Origin: an uncultured Cryptobacterium sp.
GTDB taxonomy: Bacteria; Actinomycetota; Coriobacteriia; Coriobacteriales; Eggerthellaceae
Assembly (NCBI GenBank): GCA_900554685.1
Contig: USIG01000026.1
Span: 1 to 16,700 of the forward strand
Direction: 5' to 3'
DNA length: 16,700 bases
Position numbers and translations under genes: made by a program. The number at the start of each line of letters is the position of its first letter. The first letter of the stretch is position 1. This document shows positions 13,903-16,700 of the stretch, in pieces. Below the pieces are notes generated by a model. It worked only from the letters and a program-made list of their open reading frames with translations, searched no databases and had not been told where the DNA came from.

Positions 13903-16700
13903 TTATGCTTTCTCGATATTAACAAGGAATGCCTTGTACTCAGGTGTCTGCGAATTAGGATCGCCGACATTTGGAGTCAAGTCATTGACGATATCACCTG
14001 TACCAAACAAGTCAGACCAACCAAAATGGTGAGTAAGACCTACTAAGTGCTGGGTATTTCCATGAACAGTAAGAGGCTTAATACGTTTAGTAACTACCGC
14101 ACTGACCTCTACCGATCCTCGGTTGTTCCACACACGAACGGTATCTCCACTTGCAATGCCTTTTTCCTGAGCAAGCTCTTCGCTAATTTCAATAAACTGC
14201 GAAGGCATAGCCTCTACCAAAGCAGGACAAGCACGGGTCTGACCACCTGTTTGCCATTGCTCGGTTACCGAATAGGTGGTAGCAACGATAGGATAATCGT
14301 TTACCGAGCCATGCTTGGTGGACTCATTTTCGGCAAATTTCATGCAGGGATTATTGAGAGAGCCGTTAAGCAAATTGTCCTCTACAGGAGTCTCGAAAGG
14401 TTCGAAATGTTCTGGAAGAGGACCATCTTCCATGCCATAGCTTTCAAGTCGTCCATTTTGTTCCCAAAGCATGAAGAATGCTTTGTCGTTAGGAGGAACC
14501 GGATCGTCGCCCTTCTTTGCCACAAAGTCTGCCGCGTCGTTTAAGATCCAATTATCTCCTGTCCATTCGCAAAGAACCTTATCGGGATTCCATGGCTTAC
14601 CGTTTATATCGGCCGAAGCACGATTGTATAAAATACGGCGATTATTAGGCCAAGCATACGCCCAGGTGGAGTTAAGGCCTAAACCGGTTTTATCAGAATT
14701 ATCGCGCTGACCAATAGGCTGCTGTGCAGGATCAAGAGGCGCATCGTTGTTGTTGTAGAAGCCGCCATAAATCCACATCGCACATGCCGTCGTACCATCC
14801 GCCTTCAAATCGGCATACCCTGAAAGCAAAGAGGTTTGCGGGTTATCAGAGGTGGTATTGCAATTGGTACCTTCAATGGTGTAGCCGTTCAAAGCCCAAG
14901 CAACAGGACGAGGATCGATTTTGCCATCTACGTAGTAATCCCATTTGGTGTTCAGGATAGGATCAGGATTTGCGCCGCCTTCTTCGCGATACAAACGACA
15001 AATCTCCTGCCAAATCAGATCGATCATCTCATAATCTGGCTTTGCCTCTTCCCATGGCTCTACTGCCTTATAGCGCCACTGCAACCAACGACCAGAGTTA
15101 GCAATAGTGCCTGGCTTTTCATAGATCAAAGCACAAGGCAAGAAATAGACCGAGGTATTGATGTCGGCTGGATTTGTATCAGGAGCCTTCCAGAACGTTG
15201 CCGATTCAGTAAGTACCTGATCTGCCACTACAAGCCAATCGAGTTTAGCCATGCTCTGACGGGCAAAACTTGCGTTAGGAGCACTGTGGCAAGGATTCAT
15301 TCCCCAGTTGAAGTAACCCTTGATAACGCCTTGATCCATCAGTTCAAAGGTAGACATGATGGTAAAATCAGGGCTCGAAGGAACCTTAGGCCACCAATCA
15401 TAGCCGTAGTCGTTTTCTACGGTTGCCGCATCGCCAAACCATTCCTTTAAGCTTGAGATAAGGAACTTAGGCTTATTGGTGTAATAACCATCGGAATATG
15501 TCTCGCCTTCTAGCCACTTGCGCAGCGATGAGCGAGCCGTATCGTTTGGCCACTTCAAATAAGCGGGATGTTCGTTTACCAGCATACCCATATCGGTTGC
15601 ACCTTGAACATTAGGCTCACCACGCAAAGCATTAACGCCACCGCCAGGAATGCCAATGTTACCTAACAACAGCTGCAATACCGACATAGCACGAGTGTTC
15701 TGCGCGCCATACGTATGCTGCGTTTGTCCTAAAGCATAAAGAATAGAACCTGCTTTTCCTGGCTTGCCTGTAGAAGCATAGGTGGAATAAACCAGTTCAA
15801 GCGTTTCCTTATCCATACCGCAGATACTGCACACAGTATCTAAGTCGTAACGAGAATAGTGCTTCTTAAATTGCTGGAATACACACATCGGATCCTGCAA
15901 CGTCATATCTCGTTTCGGATGTTCAACAACTGGTGGAGTGAACTCAGGAACACCAGGGGCAACCGCCCAAGCATAATCACCATTAGCTGAAGTATCCCAA
16001 GTAGATTCGCTTTCCACCTGATAATGCCAGGTCGTATTGGAGTACTTATGAGTTTTTTCATCCCAACCACTGAAGAAGCCCGTTTCGGGATCGAACTCGT
16101 AGGCAGGATCAAGCAGATAGCTTGCATTGGTGTAGTTCAGCACATAATCATGCTGCCAAAGATCGTTTTCAATAATGTAATGGAATAAGCCACCAAAGAA
16201 TGCGATATCCGTACCACTGCGAATAGGACAATAAATATCCGCCTGTTCAGCAGTACGCGTATAGCGAGGATCAACAACAATCCATGTTGCACCCTTGTCA
16301 TGTGCCTTATGAATCCAACGTGAGCTAACGGGATGGTTTTCAGCACTATTCGAACCGATGTTCATAATGACATCAGAATTTTGGAAGTCGCACCAATGGC
16401 TCGTCATAGAGCCGCGACCAAATGAAGCCGCCAGACCGGCGACAGTAGGACCGTGTCAAACTCGGGCTTGGTTATCGATTGCAACGACACCAAGCGAGCG
16501 CATAGCCTTTAAAATCAGATATTCTTCTTCAGAATTTTGTTGTGAGCCACCCAAGCTTGCGATAGCAGGAGTGTAGTTCACCGTGAGACCAGCATCATTT
16601 TTCTCAACAAATGTTGCATCTCGTGTGTCCTTAACTTTACGAGCAATTTCAGTAATGGCATCCTGCCAACTGATAGGCTCCCATTCGCTTGAACCAGGAC
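13903..16700 (-). CDS. fdnG: Selenocysteine-containing formate dehydrogenase catalytic subunit (FdnG-like), partial
   Basis: This is the Mo/W-bisPGD catalytic subunit oxidising formate to CO2. The gene runs off the right edge, so the Tat signal and the N-terminal [4Fe-4S] motif are not visible; 931 codons remain. The frame contains a TGA at 16456-16458 in the context QARV-U-HGPTVAGL, exactly where FdnG/FdhF place selenocysteine. It is followed by the conserved His and the FGRGSMTSHW block. Codons upstream of the TGA continue the family sequence, including PISWQDAITEIARK and VKDTRDATF. The ATG at 16407 is therefore not the start. Downstream are the usual segments NIGSNSAENHPVSSRW and VVDPRYTRTAEQAD, and a C-terminal dinucleotide-binding domain with TEQWQTGGQTR and GDTVRVWNNRGSVE. 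The gene needs SelA/B/C/D, none of which is in the window. It heads the FDH operon seen here. Confidence 0.95.
16415..16453 (-). promoter_or_regulatory. Bacterial SECIS element for UGA (Sec) decoding
   Basis: Two nucleotides after the in-frame UGA, the mRNA can fold into a bipartite hairpin. The upper part is GUCGCC-GGUCU-GGCGGC (16443-16427), a 6-bp stem with one G-U pair and the GGUCU loop also present in the E. coli fdhF SECIS recognised by SelB. The lower stem pairs CGGUC (16453-16449) with GGUCG (16419-16415), allowing G-U pairs, and is separated from the upper stem by an internal loop. Position, loop sequence and two-part stem all match bacterial SECIS structures. Confidence 0.88.

Noticed and set aside
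13903..16407. Formate dehydrogenase gene starting at the ATG at 16407
   Set aside because: The frame continues upstream through a TGA with clear family residues on both sides and a SECIS hairpin. The ATG is the internal Met of the GSMTSHW motif.

Overview
The window reads as a stretch of a bacterial chromosome of middling GC content. It probably comes from the Coriobacteriia (Eggerthellaceae-like) or a related anaerobe. That placement is an inference from three things: a selenocysteine-containing membrane formate dehydrogenase, a Tat-exported lipoprotein transporter component, and a Gram-positive-type SOS box (GAAC-N4-GTTC) controlling a Y-family polymerase with a YolD-like partner. No rRNA, CRISPR array, transposase or integrase is visible.

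Layout. (1) 1-2177: a terminator for a gene lying left of the window, then an SOS/translesion module. A small uncharacterised protein (157-480, minus) is divergent from a Y-family DNA polymerase (599-1870, plus), which overlaps a YolD-like gene (1863-2177). A perfect LexA-type palindrome (525-540) sits between them. (2) 2188-7415 (minus): a five-gene nickel/peptide-type ABC importer. In transcription order it is a Tat lipoprotein binding protein, two permeases and two ATPases, tightly packed or overlapping. The first ATPase has a histidine-rich N-terminal stretch, and the control region holds repeated GTGTTAC half-sites resembling NikR operators, so nickel is the favoured substrate. (3) 7566-8283: non-coding DNA with a tRNA-Val(GAC) gene, its promoter and its terminator. 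(4) 8284-9237: a lone LysR-type regulator, followed by a G-quadruplex-type heptanucleotide repeat. (5) 9341-16700 (minus): a formate dehydrogenase island. In transcription order it encodes a selenocysteine catalytic subunit (N-terminus outside the window), a four-cluster ferredoxin-like subunit with a membrane anchor, a cytochrome b subunit, a strong intergenic hairpin, the maturation protein FdhE, a one-domain ModE-like regulator preceded by a palindromic tandem repeat, and a NifS/IscS-like cysteine desulfurase.

How the parts work together. The three FDH-N-type subunits would oxidise formate outside the membrane and pass electrons through iron-sulfur clusters and b hemes to the quinone pool. 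FdhE assists assembly. The cysteine desulfurase could supply sulfur (or handle selenium) for the Mo/W cofactor, and the ModE-like protein could tune the locus. The nickel-type importer would serve a nickel enzyme encoded elsewhere; a hydrogenase is a guess. The polymerase module is an independent DNA-damage unit.

The most notable items are the in-frame UGA with a SECIS hairpin (missed by simple ORF calling, which would start the gene after it), the NikR-like half-site cluster, the SOS trio, the G-quadruplex repeat, and the tandem palindromes in front of the ModE-like gene. I see no clearly unprecedented system. The best candidates for undescribed biology are the SOS trio and the FDH island's regulator and operator.
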